NCBI GenBank assembly: GCA_964559125.1
Contig: CAZLGW010000050.1
Coordinates: 1 to 31,636 of the forward strand
Reading direction: 5' to 3'
DNA from: Ravibacter sp964559125
GTDB lineage: Bacteria; Bacteroidota; Bacteroidia; Cytophagales; Spirosomataceae
DNA length: 31,636 nt
This document shows positions 22,901 to 30,562 of this stretch, one piece after another; position 1 is the stretch's first letter; every line of letters starts with the position of its first letter. The position numbers were made by a program, and so were the translations under genes. The notes under the pieces are model-generated. The model was not told where the DNA came from, did no database searches, and saw nothing but the letters and a program-made list of their open reading frames with translations.

Positions 22901-24307
22901 ATGTGCCGGGCGGGAAGTTACTTTAAGTATACAAAGAGGCTGACGTGGGCGGTTGTACCGCTGGTGCTGGCTGCCTGTACATCGCAATCGACTATGAAAT
23001 CATACCAGGAAATACAGCTGACAAACGATCCTTCCGGGCATTGTGTCAATTCTACTGAAGCTTTTTCGGCAGACGATAAGTGGATCGTATACGATTCCCG
23101 GTCTGTAGAAAATTCGGGGATAGGCGAGGCAGGAGAAATAGCTATGGTCAATACCGAAACCGGAGAGATCAGGACATTGTACAAAACAGAAAACCAGACC
23201 GAATTTGGCCCGGGACTGGGCGCGGTGACTTTTTCGCCTACCGGTGATCGGGTACTGTTTATTCATGGAATCCGCAATGCAAATAAGGATAATCCGTATT
23301 CAATGACCAGGAGAACCGGGGTTGCCGTGGATATAAGCAACCCGATGAAGCCCATTTTCCTCGACGCACGGTGTATGAATCCGCCTTTTGTGAAGGGAGC
23401 TTTACGTGGCGGGACGCACGCCCATACCTGGAGCAGCGACGGGTGGATCAGCTATACCTATAATGACTACCTGATAGAACAGACTGCGAAGAAAGGCGGC
23501 GCTGCGCAGGATCTGCGTACCATCGGTATCATGGTTCCGGGGCGTAAGGTTTCGGTACCCGACGACGGCAGCCTGGAGAATAACGACGGCGAGATGTTTT
23601 CGTTGATCGTAGCGGAGGTGAAGGATAACCCGAAGCCGGGTAGTGATGAAGTCGATAAAGCTTATGATGAGTGCTGGATCGGAACCAACGGGTATGTAAA
23701 GACTGATGGTACTCATCAGAAGAGGGCGATAGCCTACCAGGGGAATGTGAGGGATAAAGAAGGCAACACCAAAACTGAAATTTTTGTAGTTGATATCCCG
23801 GATGACATTCTGGATAAAATAGATGATCTTGAGATATCGCCTGATCCGGGCGTGAGATTACCCGTACCAAAGGCGATGGTGTCGAGACGGATCACCCGGC
23901 TGGAAAGAGGGGTAAGCAATAAGCCGCGTCACTGGCTCAGATCATCGTCCGACGGGAAAAATATCGGGTTCCTGGCAGCAGATGACAACGGGGTGATACA
24001 ATTTTATATGGTGTCGCCTAACGGAGGTGAGGTAAGAAAGGTCACCAACAACGAGTTTTCGATAAAAGGCCCTTTCAACTTCAGCCGTGATGGAAAGAAA
24101 GTTGCATATCTAGGCGATAACAGCGTATTTGTGACAGACGTAGAAACAGGTCATACCGAAAGAGTCAGTCAGAAATATCCCGACGACGCCCCGCCAACAG
24201 GAGCTGTCGTGTGGTCTTACGATGGAAAGATGCTCGCTTTTAACAGGGAGATCAAAGGAGAGAACGGAGAAAGCCATCTGCAGGTGTTTCTTTTGAAGGA
24301 GATTTAA
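22901..24307 (+). CDS. DUF3748 (YidR-like) lipoprotein, beta-propeller
   Basis: 468 residues from the ATG at 22901; a longer frame to 22835 overlaps the aldolase and lacks a signal at its start. The lipoprotein signal ends LAAC (Cys26). The body is TolB/WD40-like, with repeated blades: AFSADDKWIVYDSRS, VTFSPTGDRVLFIHG, HTWSSDGWISYTYND, LRSSSDGKNIGFLAAD, FNFSRDGKKVAYLGD, VVWSYDGKMLAFNRE. DUF3748 proteins resemble E. coli YidR, which has no settled function. Being the third gene of a transporter-aldolase operon and anchored outside the inner membrane, it could bind or modify the substrate before uptake. Confidence 0.88.
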   Translation: MCRAGSYFKYTKRLTWAVVPLVLAACTSQSTMKSYQEIQLTNDPSGHCVNSTEAFSADDKWIVYDSRSVENSGIGEAGEIAMVNTETGEIRTLYKTENQTEFGPGLGAVTFSPTGDRVLFIHGIRNANKDNPYSMTRRTGVAVDISNPMKPIFLDARCMNPPFVKGALRGGTHAHTWSSDGWISYTYNDYLIEQTAKKGGAAQDLRTIGIMVPGRKVSVPDDGSLENNDGEMFSLIVAEVKDNPKPGSDEVDKAYDECWIGTNGYVKTDGTHQKRAIAYQGNVRDKEGNTKTEIFVVDIPDDILDKIDDLEISPDPGVRLPVPKAMVSRRITRLERGVSNKPRHWLRSSSDGKNIGFLAADDNGVIQFYMVSPNGGEVRKVTNNEFSIKGPFNFSRDGKKVAYLGDNSVFVTDVETGHTERVSQKYPDDAPPTGAVVWSYDGKMLAFNREIKGENGESHLQVFLLKEI

Positions 24308-24320
24308 TCTTTTTCTCAAT

Positions 24321-24348
24321 GGGAGGCCGGTCTCCAGACGGGTCTCCC
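24321..24348 (+). terminator. Hairpin after the DUF3748 gene
   Basis: GGGAGGCC (24321-24328) pairs with GGTCTCCC (24341-24348) over eight base pairs including one G-T, 14 bases after the DUF3748 stop. Only short T runs follow (TATCTTTGCTTTG), and these form the next gene's -7 box, so the termination may be incomplete. Confidence 0.45.
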
Positions 24349-24356
24349 TATCTTTG
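24349..24356 (+). promoter_or_regulatory. -7 element for the Rpn nuclease gene
   Basis: TATCTTTG, a perfect TAnnTTTG match, directly abuts the hairpin at 24321-24348. Transcription would start near 24362, leaving a leader of about 23 bases before the ATG at 24385. Its placement also supports that ATG over the longer frame from 24319. Confidence 0.65.
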
Positions 24357-24384
24357 CTTTGCCCATTACTATACTTTAACTTTC

Positions 24385-25290
24385 ATGCAACGAAACGACT
24401 ACCTATGGAAAGGTATCATCGAGCACGTTACCGATGATTTCCTTCGTTTTTTCTTCCCGGATGCAGATACGATTTTCGATATGGAAAAGGGCTTCTACTA
24501 TCTGGATAAGGAGTTGGCAGAGCTTTTTCCTCGTGAGGATGGTTTGGATGTGAGGTTTGTCGATAAACTGATCAAGGTATTTACTAAATCTGCGCCTGGT
24601 AAGCCTTCGGAAGAGAAATGGATACTAGTTCATCTTGAGGTACAGGGGTACCGCGATCCCGATTTTCATCCGCGGATGCATACTTATTTCTATCGGATAT
24701 TTGATCGCTATAGACGCCCTGTGACCGCCATTGCTATTCTAACCGACGGGGATAAAAACTACCGGCCGGAGGTGTATCGGTATGAATTTCTCGGAACGAG
24801 CTATGAGTTCCGTTTTAATACTTACAAAGTGCTGGATCAGGATGAGGAAGCATTGGAAAAGGATAGCAACCCGTTTGCTGTAGTGGTCCTGACCGTGTTG
24901 ATAGCACTAAAAAACAAGAAATTACCGGATAAAGAGTTATTCGAATTGAAAAGCCGGCTGCTTCGTAACCTGGTGCGTCGTCGGATACCGCGGGTGAAGA
25001 TTGAAAAATTGGTTCTTTTTCTGCAATTTTATGTGGTGTTCCGGAATAAAGCTTACAACAAGCAATTTGAAGAGGAAATAGTATTGGTTACTGAAACTAC
25101 TAAATCAATGGGGATCAAGGAGTTGATATTGGAAAAAGCAAGAGAGGAAGGATTGGAAAGAGGATTGGAAAGATCGGCCCGCAATCTGATTAAAGCCTCC
25201 ATTCTTACCGACGAGCAGATTGCTGCTGCTTTGGAGGTGTCGGTTGACTATGTGGCTAGTATCCGTCGCGGAATGGCGAAAGAGGGATAG
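24385..25290 (+). CDS. Rpn-family PD-(D/E)XK recombination-promoting nuclease
   Basis: 301 residues from the ATG at 24385. The PD-(D/E)XK core is visible: Asp60 in FVDKLIKVF, then LVHLEVQGY with Glu85 and Gln87, then the RMHTYFYRIFDRYRRPVTAI stretch typical of this family in Bacteroidota. The C-terminal part has Glu/Arg-rich repeats (EKAREEGLERGLERS) and a terminal helical segment (LTDEQIAAALEVSVDYVASI). RpnA-like proteins are DNA endonucleases that raise RecA-independent recombination; they are often mislabelled as transposases. No terminal inverted repeats or duplicated target are seen here, so it is not an insertion sequence. It is monocistronic. Confidence 0.85.
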   Translation: MQRNDYLWKGIIEHVTDDFLRFFFPDADTIFDMEKGFYYLDKELAELFPREDGLDVRFVDKLIKVFTKSAPGKPSEEKWILVHLEVQGYRDPDFHPRMHTYFYRIFDRYRRPVTAIAILTDGDKNYRPEVYRYEFLGTSYEFRFNTYKVLDQDEEALEKDSNPFAVVVLTVLIALKNKKLPDKELFELKSRLLRNLVRRRIPRVKIEKLVLFLQFYVVFRNKAYNKQFEEEIVLVTETTKSMGIKELILEKAREEGLERGLERSARNLIKASILTDEQIAAALEVSVDYVASIRRGMAKEG

Positions 25291-25707
25291 AAGGGATGTA
25301 AATACTATACACATACCACCTTTACTTTTATCAATACGAGAAATTCTGTACATCCGGAGAACTTTTGTCTGCCGGAGCTGGTTTAGTTAATTTTGAGCTT
25401 TATCAAATGGTCATAAGTCAGGAAATATATTGCAATTACCTGTTCCGGGAGCGAACTGCTGCCCGGCGACGGTATTTATTGCCGTTTCCTGCTTCCGGAA
25501 TTGCTGCTTTTTCAGCCGGACGATACTTTTTCCCCACTCCCAAGGTTTTTTTTTGTTAGCCCCCGAATACAGGTAGTCTGTTTGCCGAATTCGGGGACAT
25601 AGCACCTTTCATGAATTTCAGGAAAGGGGGGTATCCGTTTTGTGATTTTCACATTTAAAGCGAATAAATCTTTAATAGCATTTATAATAACAAGTTTAAT
25701 TTTACCC
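25291..25707. other. Long intergenic region with one inverted repeat
   Basis: This stretch of about 415 bases has no supported gene. It contains a T-rich run (TTTTTTTTG near 25549-25557) followed by an inverted repeat, CCCCGAAT (25561-25568) and ATTCGGGG (25589-25596), with a 20-base loop. Several CCGGAG/CCGG-containing short repeats occur at about 25356-25500. An untranslated leader or small RNA is possible but not supported. The A+T-rich end (25660-25707) probably carries the promoter of the next gene, though no clean TAnnTTTG is seen. Confidence 0.45.
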
Positions 25708-26109
25708 ATGTCGGTTATGAAAGAAGAAACTAATCAGGTCGTGTTAAGTGAAGAAGACCATCGTTTGTTAACTGCATTGACTGAAAATGTTTCTGCTCAG
25801 GGAAACCAGCAGGAAATGACATTATCTTATGAAATCTCCAGGGCGAAAGTCCTGGCAAACGATAAAATGCCGGCAGGAGCGGTCAGGCTCAATTCACAGG
25901 TTAAGGTGAAGGACATTGACAGCAACAGGGAAATGCAGTTTACTATCGTGCTTCCCCAGTTTGCTGATCTGAAGCAGAACAAAATCTCGGTACTGACCCC
26001 TATGGGATCGGCGCTGATCGGTTTGTCGGAAGGAAACAGGATTGCCTGGAAGATGCCTGCGGGGATCAGGAATCTTGAAGTGCTGGAGGTTCGCTACCAG
26101 GCTGAGTAG
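25708..26109 (+). CDS. GreA/GreB C-terminal / Rnk-like RNA polymerase-binding factor
   Basis: 133 residues from the ATG at 25708; a second ATG at 25717 is equally plausible. A short charged N-terminal helix is followed by the FKBP-like Gre C-terminal domain: VRLNSQVKVKDIDSNREMQF, IVLPQFADLKQNKISVLTPM, GSALIGLSEGNRIAWKMP, LEVLEVRYQ. It lacks the long acidic coiled coil of true GreA, so it resembles Rnk, which binds RNA polymerase without cleavage stimulation. It stands alone, 54 bases upstream of yidD. Confidence 0.85.
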   Translation: MSVMKEETNQVVLSEEDHRLLTALTENVSAQGNQQEMTLSYEISRAKVLANDKMPAGAVRLNSQVKVKDIDSNREMQFTIVLPQFADLKQNKISVLTPMGSALIGLSEGNRIAWKMPAGIRNLEVLEVRYQAE

Positions 26110-26163
26110 CTGGTATTTTTTTTAGAAAAAGTGGGAATACACTGAATAAACAACAGTAATCCA

Positions 26164-26406
26164 GTGCTAAAGTGGTTGATCATCGGCCCGGTTAAGTTCT
26201 ACCAATGGTGTATTTCACCATTCCTGCCTTCTTCGTGCCGGCATTCTCCCACATGTTCCGAATATATGATCCAGGCGGTTAGGGAATGGGGTATTTTGAG
26301 AGGTACTGCGTTGGGGCTGAAACGCCTCTCAAAATGCCATCCCTGGGGGACAAGCGGGTATGACCCGGTGCCGCGGAAGAAAAACAGCCCGGACATTACA
26401 GATTAA
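26164..26406 (+). CDS. yidD: YidD, membrane protein insertion efficiency factor
   Basis: 80 residues starting at a GTG. The whole YidD pattern is visible: IIGPVKFYQWCISPFLPSSC, RHSPTCSEYMIQAV, LGLKRLSKCHPW, GYDPVP, with the conserved cysteines. YidD is a small amphipathic protein that assists YidC in inserting inner-membrane proteins. The stop codon overlaps the stop codon of the convergent carbonic anhydrase gene. The GTG is chosen because it begins just before the conserved N-terminal helix and no ATG is available. Confidence 0.93.
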   Translation: MLKWLIIGPVKFYQWCISPFLPSSCRHSPTCSEYMIQAVREWGILRGTALGLKRLSKCHPWGTSGYDPVPRKKNSPDITD

Positions 26407-27050
26407 AGCCCACCGGAATCGGTCAGGTTGTAGATTTGCTGGATTTCTGACAATATCCTCTTAAAATCGAGTTTCAGGTCTTTCAGCATACCGTTTCTCA
26501 TGTCGAAAACCCAGCCATGCACCGAAGGATATTGTTTTTTTACGTAGGCCTTCTGGATGACAGCGAGCTTGGAGACATTGATGCACTGTTCCTGGACATT
26601 CAATTCTACCAGCCGGTCATAACGTTCTTCCAGGTTTTCGATGGCATTCAATTCGTTTTTATGCAGCCTGTAAACATCGCGGATGTTTCTCAGCCAGGGG
26701 TTTAGAATGCCCATGTCGCTTTGTTGCATGGCAGCCTTTACACCACCACACCCATAGTGACCGCAGACGATTATATGCTTAACGTCGAGGTACTGGACTG
26801 CATAAGAGATCACTGAAATAGCGTTCAGGTCGATAGTGGCCACGACATTGGCGATATTGCGGTGAACGAAGACCTCTCCGGGTCCCGCCCCCATTACTTC
26901 CTCCGCTGTAACCCGGCTGTCGCTGCACCCTATATACAGGTAGTCGGGATTTTGATTGGCAGACAGCCTGTCGAAGAAAGCCGGGTTACTCCCGATTTTA
27001 TCTTCGGCCCATTTTTTATTGTTTTCAAAAATTTCGTCGTAGGTAATCAT
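26403..27050 (-). CDS. Beta-class carbonic anhydrase
   Basis: 215 residues from the ATG at 27050; the longer frame to 27194 has no family match in its extension and runs over the promoter. Zinc ligands are Cys42, His98 and Cys101, with the Asp44/Arg46 dyad: YIGCSDSRVT and VCGHYGCGGV. MGAGPGEVFVHRNIANVV is also diagnostic. It interconverts CO2 and bicarbonate in the cytoplasm to feed carboxylases and pH balance. Its stop overlaps that of yidD by four bases (GATTAA region) on the opposite strand. A -7 box lies 24 bases upstream. Confidence 0.95.
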   Translation of the reverse strand: MITYDEIFENNKKWAEDKIGSNPAFFDRLSANQNPDYLYIGCSDSRVTAEEVMGAGPGEVFVHRNIANVVATIDLNAISVISYAVQYLDVKHIIVCGHYGCGGVKAAMQQSDMGILNPWLRNIRDVYRLHKNELNAIENLEERYDRLVELNVQEQCINVSKLAVIQKAYVKKQYPSVHGWVFDMRNGMLKDLKLDFKRILSEIQQIYNLTDSGGL

Positions 27051-27073
27051 TTGCTGCAGATGTTTAGAATAAT

Positions 27074-27081
27074 CAAAAGTA
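27074..27081 (-). promoter_or_regulatory. -7 element for carbonic anhydrase
   Basis: The minus strand reads TACTTTTG, a perfect TAnnTTTG match, 24 bases before the ATG at 27050. It supports the shorter start. Confidence 0.6.
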
Positions 27082-27128
27082 GTGCTTCTCGGTATAAAAA
27101 GTAGTAGGGATATCTGTAACTTTTGACG

Positions 27129-27136
27129 TAATTTTG
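27129..27136 (+). promoter_or_regulatory. -7 element for the ABC transporter gene
   Basis: TAATTTTG matches TAnnTTTG. Transcription would start at about 27142, which is the first possible start codon (GTG) of the ABC gene, so either the transcript is leaderless or translation starts at the in-frame GTG at 27178. Confidence 0.5.
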
Positions 27137-27141
27137 ATGTT

Positions 27142-28953
27142 GTGCTCAGACAGGAGCAACAGAACAAACAGATTCTAGTGAACGAAGAGACCAAAAGCGG
27201 GCAGATTTTCGATCTGCCTACGCTTAAACGACTTTATAAGTTTATAAAGCCTTATCAGAAGCAATTTTTCATACTGATAGGGATCATTATACTGAGCGCT
27301 GTTCTGGCACCGCTTATGCCGTTGCTCATCAAATATACGGTCGACGGCCCTATTACCGGCCGCGATCTGAACGGCCTGATGGTGATGATGATCGTGATGG
27401 TGTGCACACTTGCCTTGCGGGGCATCGTCCAGTTTACGAATACCTACCTGTCGGGATGGCTGGGCCAGAACATCATCATGGATATAAGGATGCAGGTATA
27501 CGAGAAGATCGTTTCCATGCGTCTTAAGTATTTCGACAATACGCCTATCGGCCGGCTGGTAACCCGCACCATTTCAGATGTGGAAACGCTGTCTGAAGTA
27601 TTCAGCGAAGGAATGGCCGCTATAGTGGGTGATATCCTCCAACTGGTGCTGATTATCGGGGTCATGTTTTACACCGACTGGCGGCTCTCGCTGGTAAGCC
27701 TTTCGATGATCCCGCTCATGCTGTTCAGTACGTATGTTTTCAAAGAGAAAATCAAGGATTCGTTCAACGAGGTCAGGACGGCCGTGTCAAACCTCAATAC
27801 GTTTGTCCAGGAGCATATATCAGGGATGAGCATTGTACAGATTTTCAGCAATGAGGACCAGGAGTATAAAAAGTTCGTGGAGATCAATAAAAAGCATCGC
27901 AAAGCCAATATTCGCTCCATACTCTACTATTCTGTTTATTACCCGGTGGCTGACGTGATCTCTTCCGCAGGCATCGGGCTCATTGTATGGTATGGCGCCA
28001 ACCAAATCATGAACCTGGATATGACCTTCGGTACGATCCTGGCATTTGTCATGTTCAATAACCTGTTTTTTATGCCGATCAGGCAGCTTGCAGACCGTTT
28101 CAATACGTTGCAGATGGGGATTGTGAGTACAGACAGGATACTGAAAATCCTGGATGCCGATGAGATGATCCCGAACACAGGGACCTATTCTCCCAACCGG
28201 GTCGAAGGAAGGGTGGAGTTTGACAAAGTCTGGTTTGCCTATAATGATGAGCAGTTTGTACTGAAAAATATAAATTTCAGCGTGAATGCAGGAGAAACAG
28301 TAGCCCTTGTAGGGGCTACAGGCGCCGGGAAATCGTCGGTGATCAACCTCCTGACCCGTTTTTACGATATCAATAGCGGTACAATCAAGATCGACGGTGT
28401 ACCGATCAGGGAATATGATCTGAATGCGCTCAGGCATTCTATCGGGGTGGTGCTCCAGGATGTATTCCTGTTTTCGGATACGATCGAGGGAAATATCCGG
28501 ATGGGGGATAAGTCGATTACGCACGAACAGATCGTCGAAGCCGCCAGGTTGGTGGGGGTACATGATTTTATAGAAAAACTTCCCGGCGGCTACCAATATA
28601 ACGTACGGGAGCGGGGGAGTAGCCTTTCAGTAGGGCAGAGGCAGCTGATCTCCTTCGTAAGGGCAATGGTACATGATCCTAAAATACTGGTTCTCGATGA
28701 AGCGACCTCGTCGGTAGACAGTGAAACGGAAGAGCTCATTCAGCAAGCGATCGAGAAGCTGATGAGTGGGCGGACTGCCATCGTTATCGCACACCGCCTC
28801 AGTACTATCCAGGAAGCGGATAAGATCCTGGTGCTGGATAAGGGCGAAATTGTGGAATCAGGTAGTCACATGAGCCTTTTGGAGAAAGAAGGACTGTATG
28901 CCAATCTCCACAGGATGCAGTATAAAGAGGTTGCAACAAAAAACGATGTCTGA
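27142..28953 (+). CDS. ABC transporter, fused permease and ATPase (type IV exporter, MsbA-like)
   Basis: Up to 603 residues. About 30-320 is a six-helix ABC exporter domain (YQKQFFILIGIIILSAVLAP ... YFDNTPIGRLVTRTISDVE). The C-terminal ATPase has Walker A GATGAGKSS (about 390-398), Q-loop VVLQDVFLF, signature LSVGQ (about 495-499), Walker B ILVLDEATSSVD (about 516-527) and switch His in IAHRLST. Such half-transporters dimerise and export lipids, peptides or drugs; the cargo is unknown. The start is uncertain: there is no ATG, only GTG at 27142 or 27178. The stop codon overlaps the start of the DUF4126 gene by one base, so the two are translationally coupled. Confidence 0.93.
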   Translation: MLRQEQQNKQILVNEETKSGQIFDLPTLKRLYKFIKPYQKQFFILIGIIILSAVLAPLMPLLIKYTVDGPITGRDLNGLMVMMIVMVCTLALRGIVQFTNTYLSGWLGQNIIMDIRMQVYEKIVSMRLKYFDNTPIGRLVTRTISDVETLSEVFSEGMAAIVGDILQLVLIIGVMFYTDWRLSLVSLSMIPLMLFSTYVFKEKIKDSFNEVRTAVSNLNTFVQEHISGMSIVQIFSNEDQEYKKFVEINKKHRKANIRSILYYSVYYPVADVISSAGIGLIVWYGANQIMNLDMTFGTILAFVMFNNLFFMPIRQLADRFNTLQMGIVSTDRILKILDADEMIPNTGTYSPNRVEGRVEFDKVWFAYNDEQFVLKNINFSVNAGETVALVGATGAGKSSVINLLTRFYDINSGTIKIDGVPIREYDLNALRHSIGVVLQDVFLFSDTIEGNIRMGDKSITHEQIVEAARLVGVHDFIEKLPGGYQYNVRERGSSLSVGQRQLISFVRAMVHDPKILVLDEATSSVDSETEELIQQAIEKLMSGRTAIVIAHRLSTIQEADKILVLDKGEIVESGSHMSLLEKEGLYANLHRMQYKEVATKNDV

Positions 28954-29519
28954 TGGAACTCCTGGTTAGTCTATGTCTTGGAATAGGTCTCAGCGCGGCG
29001 ACCGGGTTCCGGATTTTTGTTCCGGCCCTGATCGCTAATGTCGCCGCTATGAATGGCTGGATTACTCCATCAGAAGGTTTTGCCTGGCTTGCCAGCTGGC
29101 CTGCTTTTCTCGTGTTGCTTACCGCGACCGCCATAGAAATTGCCGCTTATTACATCCCTTTTGTAGACAACCTGCTCGATACGGTGGCCGTACCGGCGTC
29201 GGTTATCGCCGGGACCCTGCTGACCACCTCTTTTGTGGAAATCGATAACCCGGTGATCCAGTGGGTACTGGGCATTATTGTGGGCGGGGGCACCGCCGGA
29301 GTTGTACAGTCGGGTACAGGTCTTCTGAGACTTTTTTCATCTAAACTTACCGGTGGAGTAGGCAACCCGGTTGTTTCAACTACAGAGAATGTAGCAGCTT
29401 TTGGTTTTTCGGGCCTCGCTGTTTTGGTCCCCGTGCTGGCGATGCTCCTCAGTATCATTTTGCTGGTTTGGATCGTTCGTGGTTTTAAGCGCTTCGGCGG
29501 CAGGAAGTCCAGCGTCTGA
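28953..29519 (+). CDS. DUF4126 membrane protein
   Basis: 188 residues with about five hydrophobic segments. The N-terminal half (ELLVSLCLGIGLSAATGFRI), AYYIPFVDNLLDTVAVPASV and the glycine-rich GIIVGGGTAGVVQSGTGLLR are the DUF4126 pattern. The function of this inner-membrane family is not established. It begins within the stop codon of the ABC exporter (TGATG) and is followed 21 bases later by the AraC regulator, so all three are probably cotranscribed. Confidence 0.88.
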   Translation: MELLVSLCLGIGLSAATGFRIFVPALIANVAAMNGWITPSEGFAWLASWPAFLVLLTATAIEIAAYYIPFVDNLLDTVAVPASVIAGTLLTTSFVEIDNPVIQWVLGIIVGGGTAGVVQSGTGLLRLFSSKLTGGVGNPVVSTTENVAAFGFSGLAVLVPVLAMLLSIILLVWIVRGFKRFGGRKSSV

Positions 29520-29540
29520 CCTGCTTTTATTGTATTGTCT

Positions 29541-30458
29541 ATGGAGAATATACCGGTTCACTTTTTGCCCCGGCTGGTAGCAGACCTGCCTGATCTTCAG
29601 ATTTTCCGATTCAAGAATACGCCCGAGATGCCGGGGAGCCTGCCCATTATGCAGCTTCCGGTAACACCGCTTCCGACCGACCTTCCTCACAGGCATACTT
29701 ATTGCGAAATACTTTTTTTTGAAGCGGGCAGCGGATTTCACGAAATAGACTTTTATACCCATACGATACATGCCCCCTGCGTTCACTTCATCGCACCTGG
29801 GAAAGTGCACCTGCTTACACCTACTGAAGAATGCGTAGGTTATATTATTACTTTTCCCCAGGATTATGCTGCCTTTTACGGACCGGGCAAGGACCTGGAT
29901 CCGCTTAAACCCAACAGATGGAGCTACGAATGGTCCGACCCTGTTCTGAACCTGTCGGATACCTCCCATGCTTATTTCAGGAATCTCCTGGAAAATATGC
30001 TGTCGGATTACCTGCAGGGAGGGGAAGAGAAGAACAATGTACTGGCGGCTTACCTCTATATTTTCCTGGGCAAATGCCGGCTTCTTTTGACAGGTGGGCT
30101 GGACACGGCTGTGCCTGAGCCTGGTAACGACATTGCGGGCCGGTTTCAGGAATTGGTGGAAAAGCATTACAAAGAGATGCATAGTGTTCAGCAATATGCC
30201 GACCTGCTGTCTGTTACCGCCGACTATCTCGGCAAGGCAATCAGGAAGTCGCTGAATGTTACGGCAAGCGACTACATACTCGAAAGGCTGCTGCTGGAAG
30301 CCAAGCGGCTTATCGTCTTCACTAACCTGACCAGCAAGGAGATTGCCTATCAGCTTCATATAGAAGATCCTTCCTATTTCAGCCGGATGTTCAAACGCAA
30401 AACCGGCCTTTCTCCCAACGAGTACCGCCATTCGATGCGGAAAAGTGCCAAGAATTGA
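29541..30458 (+). CDS. AraC-family transcriptional regulator
   Basis: 305 residues from the ATG at 29541; a TTG at 29535 gives two more. Residues about 35-150 form a cupin sensor domain (LPHRHTYCEILFFEAGSGFH ... HFIAPGKVHLLTP). The C-terminal 100 residues are the double HTH of AraC/XylS (SVQQYADLLSVTADYLGKAI ... LTSKEIAYQLHIEDPSYFSR, RKTGLSPNEYR). It probably senses a small carbohydrate-derived ligand. It follows DUF4126 closely and lies just upstream of a GH88-like gene with its own promoter, its most obvious target. Confidence 0.92.
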   Translation: MENIPVHFLPRLVADLPDLQIFRFKNTPEMPGSLPIMQLPVTPLPTDLPHRHTYCEILFFEAGSGFHEIDFYTHTIHAPCVHFIAPGKVHLLTPTEECVGYIITFPQDYAAFYGPGKDLDPLKPNRWSYEWSDPVLNLSDTSHAYFRNLLENMLSDYLQGGEEKNNVLAAYLYIFLGKCRLLLTGGLDTAVPEPGNDIAGRFQELVEKHYKEMHSVQQYADLLSVTADYLGKAIRKSLNVTASDYILERLLLEAKRLIVFTNLTSKEIAYQLHIEDPSYFSRMFKRKTGLSPNEYRHSMRKSAKN

Positions 30459-30470
30459 CAGTATAGTACC

Positions 30471-30501
30471 TTGATGGTAGCGAAGAAGTCGGATATTTTT
30501 G
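30471..30501 (+). promoter_or_regulatory. Promoter of the GH88-like gene
   Basis: TTG at 30471-30473, 20 bases, then TATTTTTG at 30494-30501: both Bacteroidota promoter elements at the expected spacing. Transcription would start near 30507, giving a leader of about 56 bases. An AraC binding site would be expected just upstream, inside the end of the AraC gene; I did not find a clear repeat there. Confidence 0.6.
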
Positions 30502-30562
30502 TACTTTCCGATTACTAAAGAGTATTTAATTTGAATCAGGTCGTCAGATCTCACAAACGAAT

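Noticed and set aside
24385..25290. Insertion sequence with a transposase
   Set aside because: Rpn-family proteins are often labelled transposase, but no terminal inverted repeats or target duplication flank this gene.
27820..28596. 258-residue minus-strand open frame
   Set aside because: Antisense to the ABC transporter, covering its Walker A region; no motif seen.
29376..30554. 392-residue minus-strand open frame opposite AraC
   Set aside because: Low-complexity, arginine-rich translation with no family pattern; the plus strand carries a clear AraC regulator with cupin and HTH domains.
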